Shown: one piece after another, positions 44,456 to 52,405 of the stretch | Layout: every line of letters starts with the position of its first letter | How positions within the stretch are numbered: the first letter of the stretch is position 1 | Assembly (NCBI RefSeq): GCF_032393985.1 | Contig: NZ_CP135918.1 | Span: 5,891,724-5,955,723 of the forward strand | Source: Fischerella sp. JS2 | Lineage (GTDB): Bacteria > Cyanobacteriota > Cyanobacteriia > Cyanobacteriales > Nostocaceae | Length of the DNA: 64,000 nt | Direction of reading: 5' to 3' | Made by a program: the position numbers and the translations under genes | The notes under the pieces: generated by a model | Database searches by the model: none | What the model was told of the DNA's origin: nothing | What the model saw: the letters and a program-made list of their open reading frames with translations, nothing else

Positions 44456-44864
44456 AGTTTTACTAAAATTATATGGCAATCAAACTTATGACATCTTTAG
44501 TAAATGGCAATTTGGCGAAAATGAAGTTTATCCTTCTTAGATATTCTAAGAAAGCTGAAAGCTACTAACATGTCTGATGCGATCGCATAATTTGAGTGTA
44601 TTCCACTCAATAGTAAACTGCTATAGTAAATCTACAAAAACGTTATGTGATTGGAGAAGCGACCGCTCAAAAGCAATAAGTAACTGGAAAATCTTCTCAA
44701 GGCGGAACTTATAAAGGACTCGATTCCAACATGCAGCTACTAGCATAAGTATAGAAAGCGATCGCATAACCATAGTAATCACTCTCCAAAAAAATCACCC
44801 AGCAGTGCTGGGTTCATGGATTCCGAAGTAAAAACCGGAAAAATTCAGTTAAAAAAAATGAAGA
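44456..44864. other. Intergenic region before the IS1-family element
   Basis: About 410 bases with no gene. Contains HIP1-like GCGATCGCATAA twice (44579 and 44758) and the terminator at 44789-44813. Confidence 0.5.
44789..44813 (-). terminator. Strong intrinsic terminator, apparently orphaned
   Basis: On the minus strand CCCAGCACTGCTGGG is followed by TGATTTTTTT, a textbook terminator. Upstream on that strand lies the IS1-family element. Before that insertion the terminator would have faced the DNA now at 45634-45900, where no gene is recognisable. Confidence 0.65.
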
Positions 44865-44888
44865 GGCGTTGCTGAATAAAGGTATGTT

Positions 44889-45244
44889 TTAGGCAGGTAA
44901 GGGAACAGAACGATATTTGAGGTAGTGCAATAACAATCGAACAGAGTATCTCAGCATTTCCTCGGTTTTGGAATAACATAAAGTTTTACGATGAAGACGA
45001 GCCAAATAATGTCTAAGCCTTGTGTTTTCATTTTCGACTCGTGTCATGTAGGTCTTACTCACAATTTGGTCACCATCAGGAACAAAACAAGGGTAAACAG
45101 GGTATCCATCTGTGACGTAAAAATAACTCTGCCAACACTGGACAATGTTCCATAACTGTTGGAAAGTAGTCGAACTACGATCACCTAAAACCCAAGCAAG
45201 AATACCTTGAGTAAAGTGATTTACCGCCGTCCACAACCAGATTT
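44889..45244 (-). CDS. IS1-family transposase, second frame (InsB-like part, reached by -1 frameshift)
   Basis: Encodes the catalytic half: KIWLWTAVNHFTQGILAWVL, DRSSTTFQQLWNIVQCWQSY, FYVTDGYPVY and VENENTRLRHYLARLHRKTL, ending near LLLHYLKYRSVPLPA. Together with the upstream frame it supplies the DDE residues (ELDELETFIG, YVTDG, VENEN). The frame overlaps the first ORF at a run of eight A (plus-strand T8, 45237-45244), where a -1 slip yields GSKKNKIWLW. IS1 uses exactly this kind of programmed frameshift to make InsAB'. It has no convincing start of its own. Confidence 0.85.
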
Positions 45245-45580
45245 TATTTTTTTTGAACCAATAAATGTTTCTAATTCATCTAGTTCTCCCACCTGCGGAA
45301 TTTCCTTTGAATTTGGTGTATCCGCCAATTGTGTACCCACTCGTTTAACCCAATGAATAATGGTAGTATGATGAACGTTTTTCACCCTTTCAATTCCACG
45401 AAATCCCATACCATTGACGTACATTTTTAGGCATTCTTGTTTGATTTCATCCGAGTAGCCCCTGGGTGGTTTATAGACATCAATGAATTGACGACCACAA
45501 TCACAGCAAATGTGATTCTGTTTACCTCTTTTCTTTCCATTCTTACGGTTATGACAAGATCCACAGCGTGGACATTCCAT
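45221..45580 (-). CDS. IS1-family transposase, first frame (InsA-like)
   Basis: 119 residues. A zinc finger MECPRCGSCHNRKNGKKRGK and QNHICCDCGRQF is followed by a helix-turn-helix (MGFRGIERVKNVHHTTIIHW) that binds the terminal repeats. It ends GSKKIKSGCGRR if no frameshift occurs; this short product normally represses transposition. The first acidic catalytic residues (VGELDELETF) are encoded before the slip site, so the fused product is the active transposase. Confidence 0.88.
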   Translation of the reverse strand: MECPRCGSCHNRKNGKKRGKQNHICCDCGRQFIDVYKPPRGYSDEIKQECLKMYVNGMGFRGIERVKNVHHTTIIHWVKRVGTQLADTPNSKEIPQVGELDELETFIGSKKIKSGCGRR

Positions 45581-45901
45581 GATTAATTGACCTCAATTCA
45601 TACCGCTATTATGCAACGCCAAAAAAATGAAGATATACAAAGATCATACTGATGATTGATTATATATCAATACCCTTTACTTAAGGCTCATAGTCAGGTC
45701 AATTAAACATTGTTCTCCAAGTTAAAAATAGTAATACTCAGTTACCAATTACCAATTACCGACACTAGCGAATAGTGTAAGTGTTCAAGCGAATATGAGA
45801 TAAAATCTCCTCTTTCTCTATCTCACCAGTTAGATGCAGCCTATTGTGCGTAGTGCAAAACTATAAGCTTAAGTTCTAATAGTTTTTCGGAAGACACATT
45901 T

Positions 45902-46939
45902 GTGGACATCAGCAGGCGATATTTACTGAGGGTTGCTTCGACTTCAGGTTTGATTGCAATAGGGCTAGCAGAATCAGAAGGATACTTTAGAAAACTTTTA
46001 GCCCAAAGTCAACCAACTCCCACACAGATAAAAAAAGGCGAAATGATCTACAGACAACTAGGACGCACAGGAGAACAAGTATCTGTAATCGGTCTAGGAG
46101 GTCATCATATCGGCAGACCAAAAGACGAGCCAGAGGGAATTCGTCTTATCCGTACAGCTATTGATGGGGGTATTAATTTTATGGACAATAGCTGGGACTA
46201 CCATAATGGAGGTAGTGAAATTAGGATGGGTAAAGCCCTGCGGGATGGTTATCGTCAAAAAGTCTTTCTAATGACCAAAATTGACGGTCGTACCAAACAA
46301 GCTGCTGCTCAACAAATTGACGAATCACTGAGACGTTTACAAACTGAGCACATAGATTTGTTACAGCATCATGAAGTGATTCGTATGGAAGATCCAGACC
46401 GCATTTTTGCTCCTGGTGGTGCAATGGAAGCAGTTGTAGAGGCACAAAAAGCAGGTAAAATTCGCTACATTGGCTTCACTGGTCATAAAGATCCTGTAGT
46501 TCACTTGAGAATGCTAGAAGTTGCTAATCAAAACAACTTTCGTTTTGATACCGTGCAAATGCCGTTAAATGTCATGGATGCCCATTTTCGGAGTTTTGAA
46601 CGCCAAGTTCTACCGAAATTAGTTGACAATAACATTGGTGTGCTAGGAATGAAATCAATGGGCGACCAAAACATTCTCAAGAGTAACACTGTCAAACCCA
46701 TCGAATGCCTGCATTACGCAATGAATTTGCCAACTTCAACAGTAATTACAGGTATTGAAAGTATGGAAATCTTGAATCAAGCCTTTGAAGCAGTACGCAC
46801 ATTTAAGCCAATGAGCCAGGAACAAGTCAAAGCACTACTCAAGCGCACTCGTGAGGCTGCTGCTAAGGGTCAGTATGAACTATTTAAAACTAGTAGTCAA
46901 TTCGATAGTACGGCTAAGAATCCTGAGTGGTTGGGATAA
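45902..46939 (+). CDS. Aldo/keto reductase with twin-arginine-like leader
   Basis: 345 residues from GTG 45902. The N-terminus MDISRRYLLRVASTSGLIAI contains an SRRYLL twin-arginine motif and a hydrophobic stretch, suggesting Tat export or membrane attachment, unusual for this cytosolic family. The reductase domain follows: MIYRQLGRTGEQVSVIGLGG, INFMDNSWDYHNGGSEIRMG (catalytic Asp and Tyr), FLMTKIDGRTK (Lys), DLLQHHEV (His) and IGVLGMKSMGDQNIL. It reduces carbonyls with NADPH; the substrate is unknown. Confidence 0.9.
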   Translation: MDISRRYLLRVASTSGLIAIGLAESEGYFRKLLAQSQPTPTQIKKGEMIYRQLGRTGEQVSVIGLGGHHIGRPKDEPEGIRLIRTAIDGGINFMDNSWDYHNGGSEIRMGKALRDGYRQKVFLMTKIDGRTKQAAAQQIDESLRRLQTEHIDLLQHHEVIRMEDPDRIFAPGGAMEAVVEAQKAGKIRYIGFTGHKDPVVHLRMLEVANQNNFRFDTVQMPLNVMDAHFRSFERQVLPKLVDNNIGVLGMKSMGDQNILKSNTVKPIECLHYAMNLPTSTVITGIESMEILNQAFEAVRTFKPMSQEQVKALLKRTREAAAKGQYELFKTSSQFDSTAKNPEWLG

Positions 46940-46960
46940 AATACTATGTTGGATTTTGGA

Positions 46961-47497
46961 TTATAAGTGATTTTCCAACAAAGATGCGATCGCTTCGGGA
47001 TGCACTTTTTTAAATTCTTTTTGACCAAGTTGCAAAATACAGTTAGGTGCGCTATTGCAGCATTTTAAACAGCCTGTTTGCTCAATAGTCACTTTATCTT
47101 GCAATCCACGCTCACATAAAATCTTTTCTAATTCTGACAATAAACCTTTACCGCCCCTTTTGCGGCAACCAGATTTTTGACATACTAAAATTTTGGCTTT
47201 AGTTTGTTGGGGATTTTTTTGATTGGGACAAACTCCTAATGGTTTCACTCCATAAACTTTAAATTTGAGTTTACCAGTATGGGTGTTTAACTTGCTCAGA
47301 CCAAATACGTGCAAAAGTTCGCCGGGTTGCAAGTTTACACCCAGGTATGCGCGCAGTTGTTTGGGAATTTTTAGCTGTACTTCCCCAGATGCGATCGCTA
47401 AACGCAAATATTTATATTCTCGTGATGAATCACTCAAAAAACCAAGGAATTGTCCTTCTAGATTAAATTCTGTTATTGTTAAATATTTGTCGCTCAT
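46961..47497 (-). CDS. Protein with C-terminal thioredoxin-like [2Fe-2S] ferredoxin domain
   Basis: 178 residues. The C-terminal half has the Cys pattern of the thioredoxin-like [2Fe-2S] family (ILVCQKSGCRKRGGKGLLSE, then TGCLKCCNSAPNCILQL). The N-terminal 95 residues (LTITEFNLEGQFLGFLSDSS, LRAYLGVNLQPGELLHVFGL) form a separate OB-like module typical of cyanobacterial proteins of this type. Probably a soluble electron carrier. It follows nifT by about 130 bases on the same strand and could be transcribed with the nif genes, though a repeat block intervenes. Confidence 0.85.
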   Translation of the reverse strand: MSDKYLTITEFNLEGQFLGFLSDSSREYKYLRLAIASGEVQLKIPKQLRAYLGVNLQPGELLHVFGLSKLNTHTGKLKFKVYGVKPLGVCPNQKNPQQTKAKILVCQKSGCRKRGGKGLLSELEKILCERGLQDKVTIEQTGCLKCCNSAPNCILQLGQKEFKKVHPEAIASLLENHL

Positions 47498-47519
47498 TTT
47501 AAAATTTTGTTGGTGCTTA

Positions 47520-47625
47520 GAGGGTAGTAATTGAATGTTAGGAGTTGGTTGTTAGTAGATGATAGTTGGTTGTTTGTAGATGATAATTTATAGTTCCAAA
47601 CAACAAACAACAAACAACTCTAAAC
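47520..47625. repeat. GTTGGTTGTTAG/CAAACAACAAAC palindromic repeat block
   Basis: GGAGTTGGTTGTTAGTAGAT and GATAGTTGGTTGTTTG pair with CCAAACAACAAACAACAAAC. It is a member of the second repeat family and separates nifT from the [2Fe-2S] gene. Confidence 0.65.
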
Positions 47626-47630
47626 AAAGT

Positions 47631-47834
47631 TTATGCGAGACGTTTTGCCTCAAAGGTTTGAGGTAATACTAATGGATCTGGTAAATTAGGAAAGGCTAAT
47701 TCCCAACCATTCGCCAAAGTAAAAATTTTTCCTTCAGAACCTTCTGTTTCTTTTACAACTTCTTCTTCGAGGTCTTTTTTAGCAACGTAAACAACTAAAT
47801 TACCAGCGTTATTTCTACGTAGCATCACTTTCAT
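47631..47834 (-). CDS. nifT: NifT/FixU nitrogen-fixation protein
   Basis: 67 residues. MKVMLRRNNAGNLVVYVAKK then DLEEEVV, and FTLANGWELAFPNLPDPLVL match the NifT/FixU family. These proteins sit in nif operons of most diazotrophs, but deletion usually has little effect and the function is unknown. Starts 12 bases after the nifZ stop, so it is in the same transcript. Confidence 0.92.
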   Translation of the reverse strand: MKVMLRRNNAGNLVVYVAKKDLEEEVVKETEGSEGKIFTLANGWELAFPNLPDPLVLPQTFEAKRLA

Positions 47835-47846
47835 AATTCTACTTCC

Positions 47847-48125
47847 CTATTCTAAATCTTTTGATTTTTCTACTAGTTCCAGTTCTTTTTTGCGGCAACC
47901 AACAATAAAACCTGTCTGAAGAAAATGTACTGCATAAATATAGGATCTTTGTAAAAATGAGCCTATACTAACAACGTAACCAATATCTCCTTTTTTACCG
48001 AGAATAGTCCCGATTTCTTGACCAGGAAAAGTTCCATCATTTTTTATTTGTTTGCGGAGTCGGACTTTATCACCGATGTCAAAAGCAGGCGGATCGTATA
48101 ATTCAACTTCATCATCTGATTGCAT
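47847..48125 (-). CDS. nifZ: NifZ
   Basis: 92 residues. PPAFDIGDKVRLRKQIKNDG, FPGQEIGTILGKKGDIGYVV and YIYAVHFLQTGFIVGCRKKE are the NifZ SH3-like core. NifZ aids assembly of the P-cluster in the MoFe protein. Its start overlaps the end of nifV by 14 bases, implying translational coupling. The N-terminal MQSDDEVELYD lead is acidic; no shorter in-frame ATG is better. Confidence 0.92.
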   Translation of the reverse strand: MQSDDEVELYDPPAFDIGDKVRLRKQIKNDGTFPGQEIGTILGKKGDIGYVVSIGSFLQRSYIYAVHFLQTGFIVGCRKKELELVEKSKDLE

Positions 48126-49245
48126 GGGAAACCCTCTGTTCGTAAACTAAATGCAAAACTTCTTGGGTGGTGAGACTGCGTTTTTTCTGAATAGACTGTT
48201 GTCTAACTGCATCTAATACAGATTGAGTTTCTTCTGTGTTGAGAATAATGCCGTATTGCTGTAGCACATTAGATAGTAAATGTCTGCCAGAATGCTTACC
48301 TACTACTAAACGCCGCTCCCAACCGACTTCTTCGGGTGCAAATGGTTCGTATGTAGTAGGATTTTGCAGTACCCCGTGAGCATGAATACCAGATTCATGA
48401 GCAAAGGTATTGTCACCAACAATTGCTTTCCAAGGCGGGACACTGCAACCCGATGCTGCTGCTACTAGTCGAGACAGTTCTAATAGACGTGGTGTTTCAA
48501 TGCCAACATTGATACCATGAATACGTTTGAGAGCCATAACAACTTCTTCTAAAGCTGCGTTTCCGGCTCTTTCGCCTAATCCATTGACAGTGGTATTTAC
48601 TGATAAAGCTCCAGCTTTGATACCTGCCAAGGCATTTGCAGTCGCTAAACCGAAATCATTGTGCGTATGGATTTCCACAGGAATCAGTAAAGCCGCAACT
48701 AACCGATTCACTTTTGTGTAGGTGCTGAAGGGGTCAAGAACTCCAACTGTATCGCAGAAACGAAATCGTGATGCGCCCCACTCTTGGGCATAATGGGCAA
48801 CATCAAAGAGGAAGTTTTCATCAGCACGAGAAGAATCTTCTCCGCCAACAGCAACCCAAAGACCTTGATCGACAGCAAAGCTGATACTGTCTTTGAGTTG
48901 TTGCAAAGTTATGCGCCACTGGCCATGAAACTTAGCGGCTATTTGAATTCCAGAGACGGGAATGGAAATGTGCATTCTTGTCAAACCACAGGCCATAGAC
49001 GCCTGAATGTCTGAAATCACAGCCCGATTCCAGCCTAGCAATTTAGCAGACAAACCTAAGTTAGAAATTGCTGCGATCGCTCGCATTTCTGACTCACCCA
49101 TCGCCGGAATCCCGACTTCAATTTCGTGAACACCGATAGCATCAAGAAATTTGGCGATCGCTACTTTTTCTTGTAAATTAAAGGCAACGCCCGCCGCTTG
49201 TTCGCCGTCACGTAGAGTCGTGTCATTAATCAGAACTTTATTCAT
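48112..49245 (-). CDS. nifV: Homocitrate synthase
   Basis: 377 residues from ATG 49245; a frame extends to 49308 through repeat DNA but MNKVLINDTTLRDGEQAAGV is the family start. It is a TIM-barrel enzyme of the DRE-TIM group: DTTLRDGEQ (metal/acetyl-CoA site), VEIHTHNDFGLATANALAGI (His-x-His metal ligands), NTTVNGLGERAGNAALEEVV and FAHESGIHAHG. It condenses acetyl-CoA and 2-oxoglutarate to homocitrate, the organic ligand of FeMo-co. 2-Isopropylmalate synthase is the near relative, but the nif context and length favour NifV. Confidence 0.94.
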   Translation of the reverse strand: MNKVLINDTTLRDGEQAAGVAFNLQEKVAIAKFLDAIGVHEIEVGIPAMGESEMRAIAAISNLGLSAKLLGWNRAVISDIQASMACGLTRMHISIPVSGIQIAAKFHGQWRITLQQLKDSISFAVDQGLWVAVGGEDSSRADENFLFDVAHYAQEWGASRFRFCDTVGVLDPFSTYTKVNRLVAALLIPVEIHTHNDFGLATANALAGIKAGALSVNTTVNGLGERAGNAALEEVVMALKRIHGINVGIETPRLLELSRLVAAASGCSVPPWKAIVGDNTFAHESGIHAHGVLQNPTTYEPFAPEEVGWERRLVVGKHSGRHLLSNVLQQYGIILNTEETQSVLDAVRQQSIQKKRSLTTQEVLHLVYEQRVSHAIR

Positions 49246-49475
49246 TGGAAAAATACCTCTAATGAAGTGTGAAGTATGAAGGATGAAGGATGAAGTGTGA
49301 AATATCAACTATAAAATCTAAATTATTATTTTCATCTTTCATCCTTTATTCTTCATCTTTGATTTTTCATCCTTTATTCTTCATTCTTGAGTTCTCATCC
49401 TTCATCTTCTATCATCATTCTTGCTCAACTATCATTTTGCATTCTGTATGACATCAAACCAGGAATTGGTATAAA
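49246..49475. repeat. GAAGGATGAAG / CTTCATCCTT palindromic repeat block
   Basis: GTGTGAAGTATGAAGGATGA and GGATGAAGTG (49268-49300) face a long run of TTTCATCCTTTATTCTTCAT units (49330-49410). It is a third repeat family, also seen at about 1690-1735 and 34690-34735. Placed in the leader of nifV, it could form a large stem. Confidence 0.7.
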
Positions 49476-49595
49476 TTAAGGATTTTTTTCTTCAGGATGA
49501 TTAGGGATTTCAGTAAATAGCATATAACTCATGTAAGTCTTTGCTATTCCTGATACAATTAACAAACTAAATCCAGCAATTAAAGTAGCAATCAT
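49476..49595 (-). CDS. Small membrane peptide, 39 residues, in the nif operon
   Basis: Reads MIATLIAGFSLLIVSGIAKT then YMSYMLFTEIPNHPEEKNP. One membrane helix with a short acidic tail. The ribosome site GAGG lies eight bases before the ATG. It lies between nifV and the DUF2949 gene on the nif strand. Not recognised; too short for common gene callers. Its position suggests a role near nitrogen fixation or respiration, but this is inference only. Confidence 0.55.
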   Translation of the reverse strand: MIATLIAGFSLLIVSGIAKTYMSYMLFTEIPNHPEEKNP

Positions 49596-49684
49596 GGTGT
49601 TATCCTCAGTAGTGAAAATTTCAAAACTAAAAATTGAAAGAAGTATTTACTTCTTTTGAATTTGTAATAATTAATCTGATTCTC

Positions 49685-49885
49685 TTAAGCTTGCTCTTCT
49701 AACCAATCAAAAATCCGCTCCAACTGCTCTATATCAACTAAACCATACTGCCAAAGCAGCATTGGTAACGGTCCATTTTCTAATTCACGTTTTCGCAGAG
49801 CTACATCAATATCTCCACTTGAAAGTTCAAGTTCATTCTGCAAAAAATTAATAAATTTTATATCACTTTGACAGTTAGCTATCAT
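49685..49885 (-). CDS. DUF2949 family protein
   Basis: 66 residues from ATG 49885; an ATG at 49960 would add a hydrophobic leader overlapping the upstream gene by 28 bases. The family pattern FINFLQNELELSSGDIDVAL, RELENGPLPMLLWQYGLVDI and EQLERIFDWLEE is clear. Small helical protein of unknown function that is frequent in cyanobacteria. Conserved placement in the nifP-nifV interval suggests nif co-expression. If the longer start is real, the protein would have an N-terminal helix MLAVVMILSSILHFTVFVKA. Confidence 0.82.
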   Translation of the reverse strand: MIANCQSDIKFINFLQNELELSSGDIDVALRKRELENGPLPMLLWQYGLVDIEQLERIFDWLEEQA

Positions 49886-49932
49886 AGAAGCTTTAACAAA
49901 AACCGTGAAGTGTAAAATACTTGATAAAATCA

Positions 49933-50184
49933 TTACAACTGCCAGCATCGTTCTAGCCAATCAATTAATTCTTGACGAGAAACCGAAAATTGCTTAACGA
50001 TACTGTGAACAAGAATTACTGTGAGAAAATTATCTATCTGCACCCGTAAAGAACCATCAGGATGACACAAACAAGGAATCATTAACTCTTGCAAGCGGCG
50101 ATAAACTTGCCAGCGATCGCTTAAAGGAATCTGCACAATATAATAGTGATCGCCTAAGGTAGGAGAAGTGTAAGGTGGTAGCAT
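49933..50184 (-). CDS. Asr1405/Asl0597-type small protein
   Basis: 83 residues. HYYIVQIPLSDRWQVYRRLQ, CLCHPDGSLRVQIDNFLTVI and SRQELIDWLERCWQL resemble a cyanobacterial family named after Anabaena Asr1405, which lies next to nifP (alr1404) and upstream of nifV1 in strain 7120. Function unknown. It is soluble with an alpha/beta pattern. In the present operon it occupies the same place, which supports the match. Confidence 0.8.
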   Translation of the reverse strand: MLPPYTSPTLGDHYYIVQIPLSDRWQVYRRLQELMIPCLCHPDGSLRVQIDNFLTVILVHSIVKQFSVSRQELIDWLERCWQL

Positions 50185-50198
50185 TGATTTGGTTGATT

Positions 50199-50250
50199 GT
50201 TAGTGGTTAGTGGTTAGTGGTTAGTGGTTAGTGGTTGGTTGTTGGTTGCA
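50199..50250. repeat. Tandem heptamer TTAGTGG (STRR-type)
   Basis: TTAGTGG repeats five to six times in a row from 50200, then drifts into TTGGTTGTTGGTTG. These short tandemly repeated repetitive sequences are typical of heterocystous cyanobacteria. It lies between nifP and the next gene of the operon. The complementary CAACAAACAACAGACAACAA follows. Confidence 0.8.
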
Positions 50251-50279
50251 ACAAACAACAGACAACAAACAACAATTGA

Positions 50280-51005
50280 CTATTGACTATTGACCTTTGA
50301 CTGTTGATTTTTCAAAATTTGCACTTGTTGTTCGAGCTGTTCTATGCGTTCAAGCAAAGAGCGAATCACAGTTGCTTCCACATCCGGAAGTTTGCCGTGT
50401 TCTAGAGGAGAGAGACGTTTATTCTGTTTGTGGGAAATATTGCGTCCAGGAATACCTACGACAGTGCAATCACTAGGGACATCTCGTAACACCACTGAAC
50501 CTGCGCCAATGCGGGCCCCTGCGCCAATGGAAATATTGCCCAAAACTTTTGCACCTGCTCCCACGACAACGTTTTCACCCAAAGTAGGATGACGTTTACC
50601 CGTTTCTTTACCGGTTCCGCCGAGAGTAACACCTTGATAAATCAAGCTGTAGTTTCCGACAATAGCAGTCTCACCAATCACAACACCCATGCCATGATCG
50701 ATAAATACTCCCTTACCAATTTCTGCACCTGGATGAATTTCAATTCCTGTCAAAAATCGTCCTACATGAGAAAGCAAGCGAGGAAAAAAAGCTATCTTGC
50801 GACGATATAACCAGTGGGCGAGGCGATGCAAACAGAGTGCATGGAATCCGGGATAGCAAAACAGCACCTCTAACCAATTGCGTGCTGCTGGATCACGCTC
50901 AAAGATAATGCGAAAATCACTCCACAAAGGTTCAAAAATGCCATTTGCACTATCCGGTGTTTTGGCAGTATTTGAATTCCGAATAGGATTTAGTGTCTGT
51001 TGCAT
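50280..51005 (-). CDS. nifP: Serine O-acetyltransferase of the nif operon (NifP/CysE)
   Basis: 241 residues. N-terminal helical domain ([40 protein letters not shown]) and a left-handed beta helix of hexapeptide repeats: [78 protein letters not shown]. Catalytic Asp and His are in IDHGMG and GKRHPT. It acetylates serine for cysteine synthesis, boosting sulfur supply for nitrogenase Fe-S clusters. First gene of the nifP-orf-orf-orf-nifV-nifZ-nifT series. A housekeeping CysE is the alternative if context is ignored. Confidence 0.92.
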   Translation of the reverse strand: MQQTLNPIRNSNTAKTPDSANGIFEPLWSDFRIIFERDPAARNWLEVLFCYPGFHALCLHRLAHWLYRRKIAFFPRLLSHVGRFLTGIEIHPGAEIGKGVFIDHGMGVVIGETAIVGNYSLIYQGVTLGGTGKETGKRHPTLGENVVVGAGAKVLGNISIGAGARIGAGSVVLRDVPSDCTVVGIPGRNISHKQNKRLSPLEHGKLPDVEATVIRSLLERIEQLEQQVQILKNQQSKVNSQ

Positions 51006-51570
51006 CGGTAATGCTCTGATTAAAAGCAGTGTGCTATTTTTCTGCTTATACCAGACACTTGGTTAGGGGACAGTGGAGCCGATGACGATTGGATTTATTG
51101 GATTGATTAAGGTTGTACTCAAGCACGCTCATCCCCCATTTAATGGAAATTTAAAATTCTTCTGGGGGTAGGGGTGCTAGTATTTTTAGACTAGGGGTTC
51201 TAGTATTTTTGGGCTAGGGGCTAGGCATTTTGGTACTCAATCTCTAGCTCTTTGCTTGTAAGACTTTGCAAAGATTTAAGCAACATATTTTTGCATAACT
51301 TAACGTGTACTCACCCGCCCAAAAATCTGTGATCAATAATATTAAGAGTAGAATTTCTGTATATGGAAATACTATTAAAATTTTATTATTTTGTTGGTGA
51401 AAAAACAAGATAGCAATTACTACTGGATCACTAATCCTTAAATGCAGCAAATTGAACAGTGGCCTTTTCTAGCTGGATATAAGGATGTTATGTGAGGTTC
51501 CAATATTCAATGCCAAGAAGCTCACTTGTTTGACGAAAAAATTTGCTATGTCAATAATTTAGTAAAAAAT
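51006..51570. promoter_or_regulatory. Divergent control region of nifP and the GNAT gene
   Basis: About 565 bases without a gene. A short direct repeat GGGCTAGGGG/GACTAGGGGTTCTAGTATTT occurs at 51160-51222. I searched for a perfect GTA-N8-TAC NtcA site near nifP and did not find one. The nifP promoter probably lies just upstream of 51060, where TGGTATAAGC is a possible -10 on the minus strand. Confidence 0.4.
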
Positions 51571-52083
51571 ATGCAGTTAATAGAAACATTTACTACTCAT
51601 CGTCTACTGGCTGAGCGTTTACAATTTCAACACTTGAATGAACTTGACCGTATGCACCAAGACTCGCAAGTTATGGCAACTTTAGGCGGTATTCGTTCTG
51701 ATGAAGAAACAAGGCTTTTTATTTTAAATAACTTGCATCATTGGCAGCAGTATGGATTCGGATTATGGGTATTTCGAGACAAAGTTAATAATCAGTTTGT
51801 CGGTCGTGCTGGTCTTCGCAATACTAATGTAGAAGGTATCAATGAAGTTGAGTTAGCATACGCTCTTATGGCTAAATTTTGGGGTAAAGGATTAGCAACA
51901 GAAATGGGTGAGAAAATCTTGAAAATTGGTTTTGAACTACTAAAGTTGCATGAGATAGTTTGCTTTACTCTCACGACTAACAAAGCTTCACAAAGGGTTA
52001 TGGAAAAGTTAGGATTTAAATACGAACGTGAGATTATTCACGCAAGTTTACCCCATTTTTTATACCGCTTAACAGTTGAATGA
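51571..52083 (+). CDS. GNAT-family N-acetyltransferase (RimJ/RimL type)
   Basis: 170 residues from ATG 51571; an upstream TTG at 51526 is less likely. The start FTTHRLLAERLQFQHLNELD is typical of RimJ/RimL-like GNATs. The acetyl-CoA loop is ALMAKFWGKGLATEMGEKIL, followed by TLTTNKASQRVMEKLGFKYE (N-x-x-S and GF-x-Y-E). It transfers an acetyl group to a protein N-terminus or small amine; the substrate is unknown. The hairpins after the gene may end its transcript. Confidence 0.9.
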   Translation: MQLIETFTTHRLLAERLQFQHLNELDRMHQDSQVMATLGGIRSDEETRLFILNNLHHWQQYGFGLWVFRDKVNNQFVGRAGLRNTNVEGINEVELAYALMAKFWGKGLATEMGEKILKIGFELLKLHEIVCFTLTTNKASQRVMEKLGFKYEREIIHASLPHFLYRLTVE

Positions 52084-52405
52084 CAAAATCATAGAGTTGT
52101 TGATTAGTCCCCCTTGTCAAGGGGGAAGCAATATATTAACTCCCTCCCCTTAGTAAGGGGAGGGTTAGGGTGGAATTTTGAGGATTCATGCAAAAGGTCT
52201 ATTCCAACTGCTGCGTTTTATCTGTAGCGATAAATTTTTGTATCCACACTATTACTTCTGCATCTTGAAATCAGAAAGGAAATCAGCATTCACTACGATT
52301 TCAGGGCGTTGGTTAGGTTCTATGAACTCTTGACTTCCAGAAAAAATATGAGAAGCTAATAGTTAGATTATCTAAATAAATTTACAAAAGAAGTGCATTC
52401 TACTC
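52084..52405. repeat. Two strong palindromes in a gene-free stretch
   Basis: CCCCCTTGTCAAGGGGG (52109-52125) and CCCTCCCCTTAGTAAGGGG plus AGGG (52142-52164) are near-perfect inverted repeats 16 bases apart. They are repeats of the CCCCTT...AAGGGG kind spread through Nostocales genomes and probably end the GNAT transcript. The remaining 240 bases hold no gene I can see. Confidence 0.7.

Larger units (their letters stand above)
44865..45620 (-). mobile_element. IS1-family insertion sequence, intact, with target duplication
   Basis: 756 bp. Imperfect terminal inverted repeats of about 22 bp: one end begins GGCGTTGCTGAATAAAGGTATG minus its last two bases at 44865, the other reads GGCGTTGCATAATAGCGG inward from 45620. 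The element is flanked on both sides by the identical 13-mer AAAAAAATGAAGA (44852-44864 and 45621-45633), a target-site duplication. The identity of the duplication argues for a recent jump. It contains two overlapping transposase frames. Confidence 0.9.

Noticed and set aside
48112-48125. Possible frameshift or error at the nifV-nifZ junction
   Set aside because: The 14-base overlap is a normal translational coupling arrangement and both proteins have typical ends.
50199-50250. Short tandem units that might suggest a CRISPR array
   Set aside because: The repeats are seven bases with no spacers, the classic cyanobacterial heptamer type. No CRISPR-like repeat-spacer pattern or cas gene was found in the window.
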